NCBI GenBank assembly: GCA_038040485.1
Contig: JBBPIE010000007.1
Location: forward strand, 124,001 to 188,000
Direction: 5' to 3'
From: Onstottus_B arcticum
GTDB taxonomy: Bacteria; Acidobacteriota; Blastocatellia; UBA7656
Length of the DNA: 64,000 nucleotides
Shown piece by piece: positions 1-8,409 of the stretch; positions within the stretch are counted from its first letter, which is position 1; every line of letters starts with the position of its first letter. The position numbers and the translations under genes were made by a program. The notes under the pieces were generated by a model, which saw only the letters and a list, made by a program, of their open reading frames with translations, did no database searches and had not been told where the DNA came from.

Positions 1-15
1 GGCCTAAGGTTCGAA

Positions 16-495
16 GTGACGTTAATAAAGACACTGATCTTCACGATACTTGCTCCGGGAACACTCACGATCCTGATCCCGCGCTGGCTACTGGCGTCGT
101 CAGCGGGCCGCGAGTGCTTCAGCATCGGCGTCTTTCGATACTTGGGGCTGGCGGCCATCATCGTGGGAACTTCGATTTACCTATGGTGCGCGTGGGACTT
201 CACGTTCGCAGGCAAGGGCACGCCCGCGCCGATCGACCCGCCGAAGGAGCTTGTCGCGCGCGGCCTTTATCGCTACGTTAGAAACCCGATGTACGTTGGC
301 ATGACCTCAGTGTTGATCGGCGAAGCATTTCTGTTTCAGTCGCTCACGTTGTTGGCGTATGCCGGAACCGTCCTGCTGGTGTTTCACCTGTTTGTCGTGT
401 TGTACGAAGAACCGGCGCTGACGCGGAAGTTCGGCGACTCGTACCGTCGCTTTCGCGAAACGGTGCCCCGCTGGATTCCGAGGCTCAGAGGTTGA
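16..495 (+). CDS. ICMT/PEMT-family membrane methyltransferase-like protein
   Basis: A 159-residue integral membrane protein with hydrophobic stretches near residues 5-25, 40-60 and 97-130. The family signature GLYRYVRNPMYVGM lies at residues 83-96 and is followed by a C-terminal YEEPALTRKFGDSY-type segment. Both are typical of isoprenylcysteine carboxyl methyltransferase and phospholipid methyltransferase relatives, which use S-adenosylmethionine at the membrane. The bacterial substrate cannot be told from sequence. The GTG start is the first in-frame start inside the window, but the frame stays open to the window edge, so the true start may lie upstream. A long palindromic element follows the stop. 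Confidence 0.75.
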   Translation: MTLIKTLIFTILAPGTLTILIPRWLLASSAGRECFSIGVFRYLGLAAIIVGTSIYLWCAWDFTFAGKGTPAPIDPPKELVARGLYRYVRNPMYVGMTSVLIGEAFLFQSLTLLAYAGTVLLVFHLFVVLYEEPALTRKFGDSYRRFRETVPRWIPRLRG

Positions 496-497
496 GC

Positions 498-669
498 GTT
501 CGTAGTACGGCTGGATTAAGGTCTTCTCTGCGAAACCTCTGCGTCTCAGCGTCTCTGCGGTTAGAGGATTCACAAACTTGTAAACCTGGAAGAGCTCTCT
601 AACCGCAGAGACGCTGAGACGCAGAGAATTGCGCAGAGAGTTCACCGGAACATCCGCTGTACTACGAAC
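498..669. repeat. 172-bp palindromic intergenic element
   Basis: The outer arms (498-508 and 659-669) are exact 11-bp inverted repeats, gttcgtagtac against gtactacgaac. The inner arms (537-566 and 597-626) are perfect 30-bp inverted repeats containing gtctcagcgtctctgcgg, around a 30-nt loop. The transcript could fold into one long hairpin. The layout, with terminal repeats and no coding capacity, suggests a MITE-like or REP-like element. It ends 17 bp before the DUF885 gene. Confidence 0.8.
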
Positions 670-686
670 CTCAAGGAGAAGCTCGA

Positions 687-2537
687 ATGACGCGATTCAA
701 CCCGCGACTGATTGCCGTGGCGCTCGTCGCCGGCATCACTCTTCTTTCCTACACGCCCGTTCTCTCATTCGCCGGCCAGAAGTCGCTCGACTCGCGAAAC
801 TCGCGTCCGGCATCGAACACGGCTTCGGGCGCGCCCAATGACCTCGACGCCTCCCCGACCGAGATGCGCCCGATGATCGAGCGATACTCCGTGGATCGAT
901 TTGCTCTGGGCCGTTTTTATGCAGTCGAGACATCGCCCACTCGCCAGGCTCGTTTGAAGCAGTTCTACACCGACTGGCTAGCGACTCTCGGCCCGCTCAA
1001 CTTCGATGCGATGAGCCAGGAAGGAAAGATCGACTACCTGCTGTTCAAGAATCATCTCGACCACGAGCTGCGGCAACTCGACCTCCGGGCCAAGGCACTG
1101 GCCGAAACACAGACGCTGATTCCCTTCTCTCAAACGATCACCGATCTCGAAGACGCACGCCGGCGGATGGAGAACATCGACTCGCCAAAGACCGCGGCTC
1201 TGCTGACCGCTCTTAACAAGCAGATCGAAGCGCAACGAAAGTCGGTCGAGACCTCACTCAAACCCGACCCCAAAGCTGACGCAAAAGCAGAACCCGCTAA
1301 GCTCAAAAAGACTGTGGCCAATCGCGCCGCGGTTCAGATCAACGGCCTGCGCAACACGCTCAAGGGCTGGTTCGGGTTCTACAACGGCTACGACCCGGTG
1401 TTTACGTGGTGGGCCGGCGAGCCCTACAAAGCCGTCGATCAGTCGCTTCAAACTTACGCGACGTTCCTGCGCGAGAAGATCGTAGGTGTGAAGCCCGGCG
1501 ACGACACCGCCATCGTCGGCGACCCCATCGGCCGCGAGGCGCTGATGAGCGAGCTTGCCTTTGAGATGATCCCCTACACGCCCGAAGAACTAATCGCCAT
1601 TGCGAACAAGGAATACGACTGGTGCGAAAACGAGATGAAACGAGCCTCGCGCGAGCTGGGCTTCGGCGATGATTGGCACAAAGCGCTCGAACACGTGAAG
1701 ACGCTCTACGTAGAGCCGGGCAAACAACCCGACTTGATACGCGAGCTCGCGCTTGAAGCGATCGACTTCGTAGACAAGCACGACCTCGTCACGGTTCCCC
1801 AGCTTGCGCGCGACACATGGCGAATGGAAATGATGTCACCCGAGCGCCAGCTCGTCAGTCCGTTCTTTCTTGGCGGAGAGACGATCCTTGTTTCTTATCC
1901 TACGAACACGATGACGCACGAGCAGAAGCTGATGAGCATGCGCGGCAACAACCGGCACTTCGCGCGCGCGACGGTCTTTCACGAGCTGATCCCGGGACAT
2001 CACCTGCAAGGTTTCATGGCTGCCCGCCATCGCCAATATCGAAGCGTGTTCACCACGCCGTTTTGGACCGAAGGCGGCGCGCTCTATTGGGAGATGGTCT
2101 TCTGGGATATGAACTTCGCCAAGTCGCCGGAGAACCGAATCGGAATGTTGTTCTGGCGGATGCACCGCTCGGCGCGAATCACATTCTCATTGAGCTTTCA
2201 TCTCGAAAAGATGACGCCCGAGGAGTGCATCGACCTCTTGGTGAACAAAGTCGGTCACGAGCGCGACAACGCAACCGCCGAGGTGCGCCGCTCGTTTGCC
2301 GGGGACTACGGGCCGTTGTATCAATGCGCGTACTTGCTTGGCGGGTTGCAGCTTCGCGGGCTGCGGCGTGAGCTTGTTGACTCGCGGAAGATGACGAACC
2401 GCCAGTTTCACGACGCGGTGTTGAAGACGAACCGGATACCGATCGAGATGGTGCGGGCGAGCTTGACGAATCAGAAGCTGACGCGGGATTTCAGTTCGAG
2501 TTGGAAGTTCTATGGAGATATCGCGGCTGCACGTTGA
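687..2537 (+). CDS. DUF885 family secreted metallopeptidase-like protein
   Basis: 616 residues with an N-terminal signal peptide: Arg at residues 3 and 7, a hydrophobic core at about 8-22, and a small-residue cleavage zone near 27-29. Near residue 431 it has the DUF885 motif HELIPGHHLQG, followed about 30 residues later by TEGGALYWE. Together these resemble an HExxxxH zinc site with a downstream glutamate ligand. DUF885 proteins are predicted periplasmic zinc peptidases; the substrate is unknown. The length is normal for the family. ATG 687 is preceded by an AAGGAGAAG ribosome-binding site. The gene stands alone downstream of the palindromic repeat. Confidence 0.85.
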   Translation: MTRFNPRLIAVALVAGITLLSYTPVLSFAGQKSLDSRNSRPASNTASGAPNDLDASPTEMRPMIERYSVDRFALGRFYAVETSPTRQARLKQFYTDWLATLGPLNFDAMSQEGKIDYLLFKNHLDHELRQLDLRAKALAETQTLIPFSQTITDLEDARRRMENIDSPKTAALLTALNKQIEAQRKSVETSLKPDPKADAKAEPAKLKKTVANRAAVQINGLRNTLKGWFGFYNGYDPVFTWWAGEPYKAVDQSLQTYATFLREKIVGVKPGDDTAIVGDPIGREALMSELAFEMIPYTPEELIAIANKEYDWCENEMKRASRELGFGDDWHKALEHVKTLYVEPGKQPDLIRELALEAIDFVDKHDLVTVPQLARDTWRMEMMSPERQLVSPFFLGGETILVSYPTNTMTHEQKLMSMRGNNRHFARATVFHELIPGHHLQGFMAARHRQYRSVFTTPFWTEGGALYWEMVFWDMNFAKSPENRIGMLFWRMHRSARITFSLSFHLEKMTPEECIDLLVNKVGHERDNATAEVRRSFAGDYGPLYQCAYLLGGLQLRGLRRELVDSRKMTNRQFHDAVLKTNRIPIEMVRASLTNQKLTRDFSSSWKFYGDIAAAR

Positions 2538-2581
2538 TCAGGTGGTATGATTTAGCAGAAAAGCTTGAGAGGAAATAGACT

Positions 2582-2860
2582 CTGGCTATCATTGATGTTA
2601 TTAGAGAGAAGGTGCGAGATGGTGAGTACGAGTTTGCGATCCCGCACTTCTTTGAGGAGATGGCGAACGACGACTTCCTCTTTGCCGATATCGAAAGAGT
2701 AATCGCAACGGGCCGCATCCGGCGAAGGTTCACACGTGACCCGCGAGGCGTCCGTTACGAAATCGTAGGAACCACGAATGACGAACGCGAGGCTGCCGTG
2801 ATCTGCCGCCTCAAAGAGACCGGCAAATTGCTATTCATAACCACGTACGTGTTGGAGTGA
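2582..2860 (+). CDS. DUF4258 domain protein (toxin-like), probable CTG start
   Basis: A small protein of about 92 residues that matches the general pattern of DUF4258: an N-terminal helix ending in GEYEF, a central helix with ADIERVIATGRI, then beta strands. It is paired with a YgiT-type zinc-finger gene 4 bp downstream, an arrangement typical of toxin-antitoxin-like loci. The first ATG/GTG/TTG start is GTG 2612, but that removes the conserved N-terminal helix (AIIDVIREKV). The frame opens just after TAG 2576-2578. CTG 2582 sits 8 nt downstream of GAGAGGA, so CTG is the likelier start. The activity is inferred from context only. Confidence 0.6.
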   Translation: MAIIDVIREKVRDGEYEFAIPHFFEEMANDDFLFADIERVIATGRIRRRFTRDPRGVRYEIVGTTNDEREAAVICRLKETGKLLFITTYVLE

Positions 2861-2864
2861 GGGA

Positions 2865-3134
2865 ATGAACAACAAACAAGCCTACGACTACGGAAAGTGC
2901 CACGTCTGCGGCGAGCAGATGGAGGAGAAAACGATCAATCAAGACTTCTGGCTAAAGGGAAAGTTGATCGTGATTGAATCTGTTCCTGCCGGGGTATGTC
3001 CCCAATGCGGCGAGAAGATCGTGAAGGCTGACGTTGGGAGACAACTCGCAACCCAAATCGCAAGCATCAGGCGTTTGCCCAAGCCAAAAACCATGACCGT
3101 GCCCGTTATTCGCTACGCGAAGGAAGTGGCGTGA
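2865..3134 (+). CDS. YgiT-type zinc-finger protein (antitoxin-like)
   Basis: 89 residues with two CxxC knuckles (CHVC near residue 13, CPQC near residue 46) forming the zinc finger of YgiT/MqsA-type proteins. A short basic C-terminal tail follows. The usual MqsA helix-turn-helix is absent, as in many DUF4258 partners. The start ATG 2865 has a GAGGG ribosome-binding site and lies 4 bp after the DUF4258 stop, so the two are co-transcribed. It probably binds and restrains its partner, but this rests on gene pairing. Confidence 0.75.
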   Translation: MNNKQAYDYGKCHVCGEQMEEKTINQDFWLKGKLIVIESVPAGVCPQCGEKIVKADVGRQLATQIASIRRLPKPKTMTVPVIRYAKEVA

Positions 3135-4546
3135 ATTCCGCAGCCGGCCGTAGGCTCTGTTCATCTATGAAAGCGAGTAGATTCTTTCCGAGCTTTAGTG
3201 GCGCACGCGCGGCGGTCGTCGTGAGCTGCCTGCTGGTCTTGTCAGTCTTCCCAGTCGTGATCGCTCAGGCGCAGACCGATGAGCGGGGCTTGCACGTGAA
3301 GCCCGCCGAGAAGGTCTCGGCGCTGCCGGGGTCCGAGAAACGGTGGGCGCTCATCATCGGCATCGACGCCTATGAAGATCCTCAGATAAACGGGCTCGAA
3401 GCCGCATCCAACGATGCAAAAGCACTCGCGGCCGCTCTCATTTCCCACGGCGGGTTCCCTCGAGACCAAGTCATCATATTGGCCTCCGACGGGCCGCCGC
3501 GAAATCGACCTTCGCGGGGGAACATCCTCCGGCGGCTATCAAATCTCCAAGGCGTGGTCCCTGCCGAAGGACTGCTTGTCGTGGCATTTGCCGGCCACGG
3601 AATAGAGCGCGGCGGCCGGGCCTACCTGCTGCCCAGTGACGCCCAGATGAGCGAAAACGTTGCGTTGCTTGAAGAGACCGCCATCAACGTTGACGTCGTG
3701 AAAAACTGGATTCGAAATACCGGCGTGGGCCAGGTCTTGATGATCATCGACGCCTGCCGCAACGATCCGGTAGCGGGGCGAGGCGATGAAGAGAACCGGC
3801 TGACCGAAGCCTACACTCGCGGGTTCAGATTCGATGTCCGGAACAAGGAGGTACAGGCGTTCGCGACGTTGTATGCGACCGCAATTGGCTACCGGGCTTA
3901 CGAAGACAGAGAAAAGAAGCAGGGATATTTCACCGCGGCGCTGGTGGAAGGCTTGAAGGGCGGCGCTGCAAATGAGAACGGCGAAGTAACGCTGGGGCGT
4001 CTTGTCAGCTATTTGGAAGAGACGGTGCCGAAACAGATTTCCCGGGATCTGGGCAAAGACAAAAAGCAACGCCCTTTCGCCGTGATCGAAGGCTACAAGG
4101 CTGACGAGTTAGTGATTGCGCTCGCGCCGCTCAAAGTTGCTTCCAGCGTAGCTGCCACTCCGGCGGACCAGATGAAAGCCAGGGCGGCCGGCGCCGACCC
4201 CGCTAATTTGTTGAGCTCAGTCCGAACCATCTCAGTCACATCCAAAACGAAATTCCTCAAGCCTTCTCAACTCGAAAACGAGATCCGCAAGAGGCCCGAG
4301 TACAGGACGTTGGGGCTGAGAATAGTTAACGACAAGAAACTCGCCGACCTCGAGATTCAGCTCGACCGCACTTCGCCGATAAGCTTCTTCTACACCTTTT
4401 CGATCTTCAACCCGGAGACAGGCATCCTCGTAACGAGCGGCAAAACGCTGTCCTGGGACGGCCACAAGGCCGCCACGGAGATGGCCACTGAGATAGTTAA
4501 ACAGATCCAGGCGGCTCGCTCGCCGGCTCCTCAGACCAAAATGTGA
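3131..4546 (+). CDS. Caspase-family (peptidase C14) protein, secreted or membrane-anchored
   Basis: 471 residues. A hydrophobic segment at residues 26-46 is a signal peptide or anchor. The caspase domain spans about 70-330: the core strand RWALIIGID (71-79), catalytic His156 in FAGHG and catalytic Cys209 in DACRNDP are all present. The C-terminal ~130 residues match no domain I recognise. The GTG at 3131 overlaps the YgiT stop by 4 nt. ATG 3167 (residue 13) is an alternative start and still keeps the signal segment. Bacterial caspase homologues occur in signalling and stress responses; no substrate can be assigned. The last codons are copied 3.4 kb downstream (see the 17-bp direct repeats). 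Confidence 0.85.
   Translation: MNSAAGRRLCSSMKASRFFPSFSGARAAVVVSCLLVLSVFPVVIAQAQTDERGLHVKPAEKVSALPGSEKRWALIIGIDAYEDPQINGLEAASNDAKALAAALISHGGFPRDQVIILASDGPPRNRPSRGNILRRLSNLQGVVPAEGLLVVAFAGHGIERGGRAYLLPSDAQMSENVALLEETAINVDVVKNWIRNTGVGQVLMIIDACRNDPVAGRGDEENRLTEAYTRGFRFDVRNKEVQAFATLYATAIGYRAYEDREKKQGYFTAALVEGLKGGAANENGEVTLGRLVSYLEETVPKQISRDLGKDKKQRPFAVIEGYKADELVIALAPLKVASSVAATPADQMKARAAGADPANLLSSVRTISVTSKTKFLKPSQLENEIRKRPEYRTLGLRIVNDKKLADLEIQLDRTSPISFFYTFSIFNPETGILVTSGKTLSWDGHKAATEMATEIVKQIQAARSPAPQTKM
4530..4546 (+). repeat. 17-bp direct repeat, copy 1 (3' end of caspase gene)
   Basis: CTCAGACCAAAATGTGA, encoding the final codons and stop of the caspase gene. An exact second copy is at 7935-7951, on the far side of the tyrosinase gene and the oxidoreductase relic. 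Confidence 0.85.
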
Positions 4547-4578
4547 AGCGTCTGCATCGGTTGTCTTCCGAGTTTCGT

Positions 4579-4603
4579 CTATATGTGTTGGGAACATGTA
4601 TAG
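4579..4603. promoter_or_regulatory. Imperfect palindrome upstream of tyrosinase fusion
   Basis: Arms of 11 nt (ctatatgtgtt and aacatgtatag) match at 9 of 11 positions around a 3-nt centre. It lies 210 bp upstream of the next start codon. It could be an operator or a weak hairpin; there is no other support. Confidence 0.25.
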
Positions 4604-4812
4604 CACGGTTGGCTTCGGCGAGCACTGCGCCTCATTGTGAACCAACCACAGAACATTTTATGCGGAAACCGGAAACCCTTGCCGGCTGCCAATCGGGGCC
4701 TTAATCAATGAACGCACAATAAGAATAAGCGGAGTCAGCCGAAAATCCGATCAAAGGGTAGGGCAAAACCAAAGCACAAACCCAAGCCAATCATGGCAAT
4801 AGGAGACCAACT

Positions 4813-7620
4813 ATGCCACTAGGAGATGGAATACGCAGGAGCATTCTTGATGTAGATGCATCTGAAAGACTGTTACTCAAGAATGCAATAGTGGAATTAC
4901 ACAACCGGTTCTTTGCCGGCACCCGGACTGACGACCCAGCGGGTGGGGTGAGCCATTGGTTCAAACAGGATGAGATTCATCAGGCTACGCATGTGCATGG
5001 CGGGCCGGAGTTTTTGCCGTGGCACCGTGAACTCGTGAATAGGTTTGAAATCATGCTGAGGCAAGTGGATTCCCGCCTGTCGCTGCACTACTGGGATTTT
5101 AATAAGGATCCAGCGCCCCTGTTCACTTCCTCTTTTATGGGATCGGGAAGCGGAGCAGCGGGCAATCCCTGGCTTGTAGCCGGCTTTTACGATCCGGATG
5201 CAGGGACTTCAGGGCATCCCGAAGATCGCGATGCAGTAAGCGGCACACCGGCAGACCCTCCAACAGATATCAGCCGTAACCTTTCCTCAGGCGCTCTTTT
5301 ACCGATCGGCGATCTGTCACCGGGAAGCGCCTTTGGGATCATTTGTCCCGCTATTCCCATCAACAATGATGCTGATATTATCAGTCCTGTCGACTATGCC
5401 GATTTCAGGATACGTCTCGAATGCGTACATAACTTCGCACATGGGCATATAGGCGGCACGCTCAACGACGCTCACATCTCGTTCCGCGACCCGATCGTAT
5501 TCCTGGTGCATTCCAATGTTGACCGGCTGTTTGCCCGCTGGCAAACCGACCCTGCCCATACGGACAGGCTCGAACCAATCACCGTCTATGGATCGGAATC
5601 CGCGGCCATGAACGTGAACGTAGAACCCTGGTCGAGCGGAATTGGCGAATTTCATGACATTCGCCCGTGGTCGGCTCCTGAAAACATGGGTGAACCTCAT
5701 ACTTACAAACACCTCTCCGTCGTTACGCCGCCCTGCTACGATACCAACTTTACCAACGTAGTGAGAGCCGTAGTGCTTACGGTTGGTTCGCCTCCCGTCA
5801 TTCATTTCAACGATGTGCCTGAAACCGAATCGGCAGCACGCGCTGCCACGGTCCGCATATACGGCTGTGGTACGGCTACCCTGCGCGTGAAGGCTACGAC
5901 CCCGGTGACAGCGCCGTATTCAATTCTTCAACCACCTTCGGGAACCCTGGTGATGGATCACGCATCAGTACCCTACCGCGATGGACGGATTTGGTTCCTC
6001 TTTACAGCAGGAGCCATAGCACCAGTGGCCGACCTGAACATCAAGATTGAATGCGTGGAGAGCGGACAGGAATTCGATTTTACCCTGCGGGCAAACATCA
6101 TTGAGAAACAAACAGTAGCCGTAGCCCTTGCGCTGGACCAGTCGGGCAGCATGAACGATCCGGCAGGCACCTCCGGCAACTTGCGGATAGATGTATTGAA
6201 GGATGCCGCGCTGAAGTTTGTGGAACTCATAGGGCGCGACCACGGCATAGCCATCATCCGTTTTGATCACGATGCCTATCCGCCAGGTGACGCCACCTGG
6301 CCAGGACTTCCCATCACGCGCATTAACAACGACTCCATTTTTGATCCCGGCAGGGTAGCGGCACGAAATGCCGTATCATCTCACGCCACGAACGCCAGTG
6401 GATGGACCTCAGTGGGTGATGGATTGGTACAAGGCCGTAATGTCCTAAACGGAATACCTCTTGACGATTACGACTTCAAAGCCCTCATCATACTGACGGA
6501 CGGGCTGGAAAACCGCGAACAGTGGCTGGCGGATGTGGGCGGCTCCATTGACAACCGCACCTATGCCATTGGCCTTGGCAACGAGACACAGGTGAATACC
6601 TACTCCCTGAAAACCATTGCCAACGGCACCGGAGGCTACCTCCTTCTCACCGGCCTGCTCACCTCGAGCATTGATGATTATTTCAGGCTGAGCAAGTTCT
6701 TTCTGGAGATCATGGCACGGGTTACCAACAACAACATCATTGTTGACCCGAACGGATACATTTCACCGGGCACCACCATACGCATTGCGTTCGATATCTC
6801 TGATTCGGATATTGATTCCACAGTCATCCTGATGACGGACTTCAACGTGGTGGACTTGATGGTGGAAACCCCTGCGGGCGACATCATAAACCCAGGCAAT
6901 GCTGGGGGTCTGGGCATTACATACAACCTGGGGGCACGCACCCGTTCCTACAAATTCACACTGCCGGTGGCTTTCGCAAGCAGCAATCATGCGGGGCAAT
7001 GGCATGTGGTCTTAAAAGTGAATGATGAGGATTGGAGGAAGCTCAAGCCATCAGCCACTCACAACCAGCCCGGTAGCAGTGGCCCTGGAGCAGCAGGTGC
7101 CCGCTACAGCGTGGAGGTTCACACCTTTTCCAACCTGAAAATGAATCCGCGGATTGACCAGAACAGCCTGGAACCTGGTGCTGCCATTACACTGCGCGCC
7201 AGCCTTACCGAATACGGCATACCTGTGGAAGGCAGGGCTGTTGTAAACGTGAAGGTGACCCGCCCAGATGCCAGCGTGGTGACTTATACCCTTGATGAAG
7301 AGCCGGAAGGCAATTTTGAAAGAGTGTTTACCGCAAATATGTCGGGTATTTACAACTGTCGCTTTATGGCAAGTGGCACTACCATGCGCGGCAAACCTTT
7401 TACCCGAGAGCAAACCCTGACGGCTGCTGTGTGGAACGGAGGCGATGACCCGCGGACACCCACAGGCAATGAGAATGAAGGTGGCCGGCCCGGCAACGGC
7501 GGTGGCACACAGCCGGGTGATGACAACAAGCTGGATTGTTGCAGAATCCAAGTACGCTTGATGTATGTCTTCTTGCTGGTGCTTCTGCTTATAGCCGTTA
7601 TTCTCTGGATAAAACTATAA
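4813..7620 (+). CDS. Tyrosinase-vWA fusion protein with C-terminal membrane anchor
   Basis: 935 residues. The N-terminal tyrosinase (type-3 copper) domain has a CuA site (HGGPEFLPWHR, His62 and His71, with further His at 56 and 60) and a CuB site (HNFAH, His206 and His210; DPIVFLVHSNVDR, His233). The usual HH pair in the last motif is VH, but the copper-binding His is kept. A von Willebrand A domain follows from about residue 435 with an intact MIDAS (DQSGS ~442-446, TDG ~562). Beyond it is a beta-rich region and a single TM helix at about 913-932. No N-terminal signal peptide is visible. ATG 4813 follows AGGAG. Codon usage looks less GC-biased than its neighbours, which suggests transfer. 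It may oxidise phenols, but the physiological role is unknown. Confidence 0.85.
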   Translation: MPLGDGIRRSILDVDASERLLLKNAIVELHNRFFAGTRTDDPAGGVSHWFKQDEIHQATHVHGGPEFLPWHRELVNRFEIMLRQVDSRLSLHYWDFNKDPAPLFTSSFMGSGSGAAGNPWLVAGFYDPDAGTSGHPEDRDAVSGTPADPPTDISRNLSSGALLPIGDLSPGSAFGIICPAIPINNDADIISPVDYADFRIRLECVHNFAHGHIGGTLNDAHISFRDPIVFLVHSNVDRLFARWQTDPAHTDRLEPITVYGSESAAMNVNVEPWSSGIGEFHDIRPWSAPENMGEPHTYKHLSVVTPPCYDTNFTNVVRAVVLTVGSPPVIHFNDVPETESAARAATVRIYGCGTATLRVKATTPVTAPYSILQPPSGTLVMDHASVPYRDGRIWFLFTAGAIAPVADLNIKIECVESGQEFDFTLRANIIEKQTVAVALALDQSGSMNDPAGTSGNLRIDVLKDAALKFVELIGRDHGIAIIRFDHDAYPPGDATWPGLPITRINNDSIFDPGRVAARNAVSSHATNASGWTSVGDGLVQGRNVLNGIPLDDYDFKALIILTDGLENREQWLADVGGSIDNRTYAIGLGNETQVNTYSLKTIANGTGGYLLLTGLLTSSIDDYFRLSKFFLEIMARVTNNNIIVDPNGYISPGTTIRIAFDISDSDIDSTVILMTDFNVVDLMVETPAGDIINPGNAGGLGITYNLGARTRSYKFTLPVAFASSNHAGQWHVVLKVNDEDWRKLKPSATHNQPGSSGPGAAGARYSVEVHTFSNLKMNPRIDQNSLEPGAAITLRASLTEYGIPVEGRAVVNVKVTRPDASVVTYTLDEEPEGNFERVFTANMSGIYNCRFMASGTTMRGKPFTREQTLTAAVWNGGDDPRTPTGNENEGGRPGNGGGTQPGDDNKLDCCRIQVRLMYVFLLVLLLIAVILWIKL

Positions 7621-7628
7621 GCCAATAT

Positions 7629-7818
7629 GTGGAATGGGATGTGATAGCCATTGGCGCGGGTGCCGCCGGTATTCGCCCTTTTGAACTCGGTGCCGATGAA
7701 GTCATCGACGACAAGGTCGGTTTAACGAAGCGACAGGCAATATCGATGCGGTGCTGGACTCGTAGAAGGCGAGACGCTTGAACGATCCAAACGCGTTCTC
7801 AAGCGCTCTAGCCGCCCT
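7629..7818 (+). pseudogene. Decayed quinone oxidoreductase-like (zinc-type dehydrogenase) fragment
   Basis: Pieces of one medium-chain dehydrogenase appear in three frames. VIAIGAGAAG followed by ELGADEVIDDK is in one frame (to ~7713), RFNEATGNIDAVLD in a second (~7719-7760), and LVEGETLERSKRVLK in a third (~7761-7803). The order matches the end of the nucleotide-binding fold of NADP-dependent quinone oxidoreductases. No start, catalytic part or C-terminus remains. The first piece also resembles, at 36 of 42 nucleotides, the FAD-binding start of the flavoprotein gene at 12026-12067, so a chimeric origin is possible. From 7819 to 8032 I see no gene. Confidence 0.6.
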
Positions 7819-7934
7819 TGGTCGAAATCTTTTCCGAAAGTACCCACTCGTCGGGATCGAGCTCTACCTTCTTCGGCCTGGCCGGAAATGTTTCTTGTTC
7901 CAAAATCTCGAAGTTGCTGGTCGCGCTCCTACCT

Positions 7935-7951
7935 CTCAGACCAAAATGTGA
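7935..7951 (+). repeat. 17-bp direct repeat, copy 2
   Basis: An exact copy of 4530-4546, again reading as QTKM followed by a stop in one frame. The residues before it (APTS against SPAP) are only loosely similar to the caspase tail, so the duplicated stretch is short. Confidence 0.85.
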
Positions 7952-8032
7952 CGTGGCATCCGAACACTGCACCCGGTTGGTCACCGGAGTAAAAACTAGA
8001 TTGCGGTAATTCATTCGGCTAGAATCTCCAGC

Positions 8033-8257
8033 ATGACAACTGAAACTACAGAGACAGTGATTTCTCGTTCGCCTGATGTTATGAGCGGCGCGTCGGTCTT
8101 TGCGGGCACTCGTGTGCCGGTGCAGAGTTTGATTGATTATCTTGCGGGCGGGCATCCGCTGGAGGAATTCTTGGATGATTTTCCGACTGTGCGTCGTGAG
8201 CAAGCAGTGGAACTACTAAGGCGGCTAAACCAGACGCTCACAGAAGCGCAGATATGA
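8033..8257 (+). CDS. DUF433 family antitoxin
   Basis: 74 residues. The DUF433 core is clear: SRSPDVMSGASVFAGTRVPV followed by LIDYLAGG and LEEFLDDFP, a winged-helix DNA-binding fold of VapB-like antitoxins. Its stop overlaps the ATG of a PIN-like toxin gene (ATGA), the usual translational coupling of this pair. It likely represses its own promoter. Since the partner is truncated, it may now be an orphan. Confidence 0.85.
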   Translation: MTTETTETVISRSPDVMSGASVFAGTRVPVQSLIDYLAGGHPLEEFLDDFPTVRREQAVELLRRLNQTLTEAQI

Positions 8258-8340
8258 GAGTGTTGCTTGATGAATGCCTACCCAAGAAGTTGAAGCGCGA
8301 AGTTGAGTTAGCGCTGGAGTCTTATCAGGAAACCAGATAG
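8254..8340 (+). pseudogene. Truncated DUF5615 PIN-like toxin
   Basis: 28 codons starting MRVLLDECLPKKLKRE, the conserved first strand and helix of DUF5615 PIN-like nucleases, with the first catalytic Asp in LLDE. After about 16 residues the match is lost and a stop follows, whereas intact members run to about 110 residues. The remainder of the toxin is missing; the methyltransferase gene begins 69 bp further on. The truncation probably marks an insertion or deletion boundary. Confidence 0.7.
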
Positions 8341-8409
8341 ACAAGAGTTTGTTATGCACAAGAGGAATAATGACAACACTCTTTGACCACATTCCCAGGA
8401 GATGGCGAA

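Noticed and set aside
1817..2371. 184-codon open frame inside the DUF885 gene
   Set aside because: Out-of-frame shadow; no ribosome-binding site and an Arg-rich product.
4547..7951. Integron or integrating plasmid
   Set aside because: No integrase, attC-like site or replication gene is present; only the short direct repeats support insertion.
7808..8203. Minus-strand 131-codon open frame over the relic region
   Set aside because: It runs antisense through the DUF433 gene and shows no protein-like pattern.
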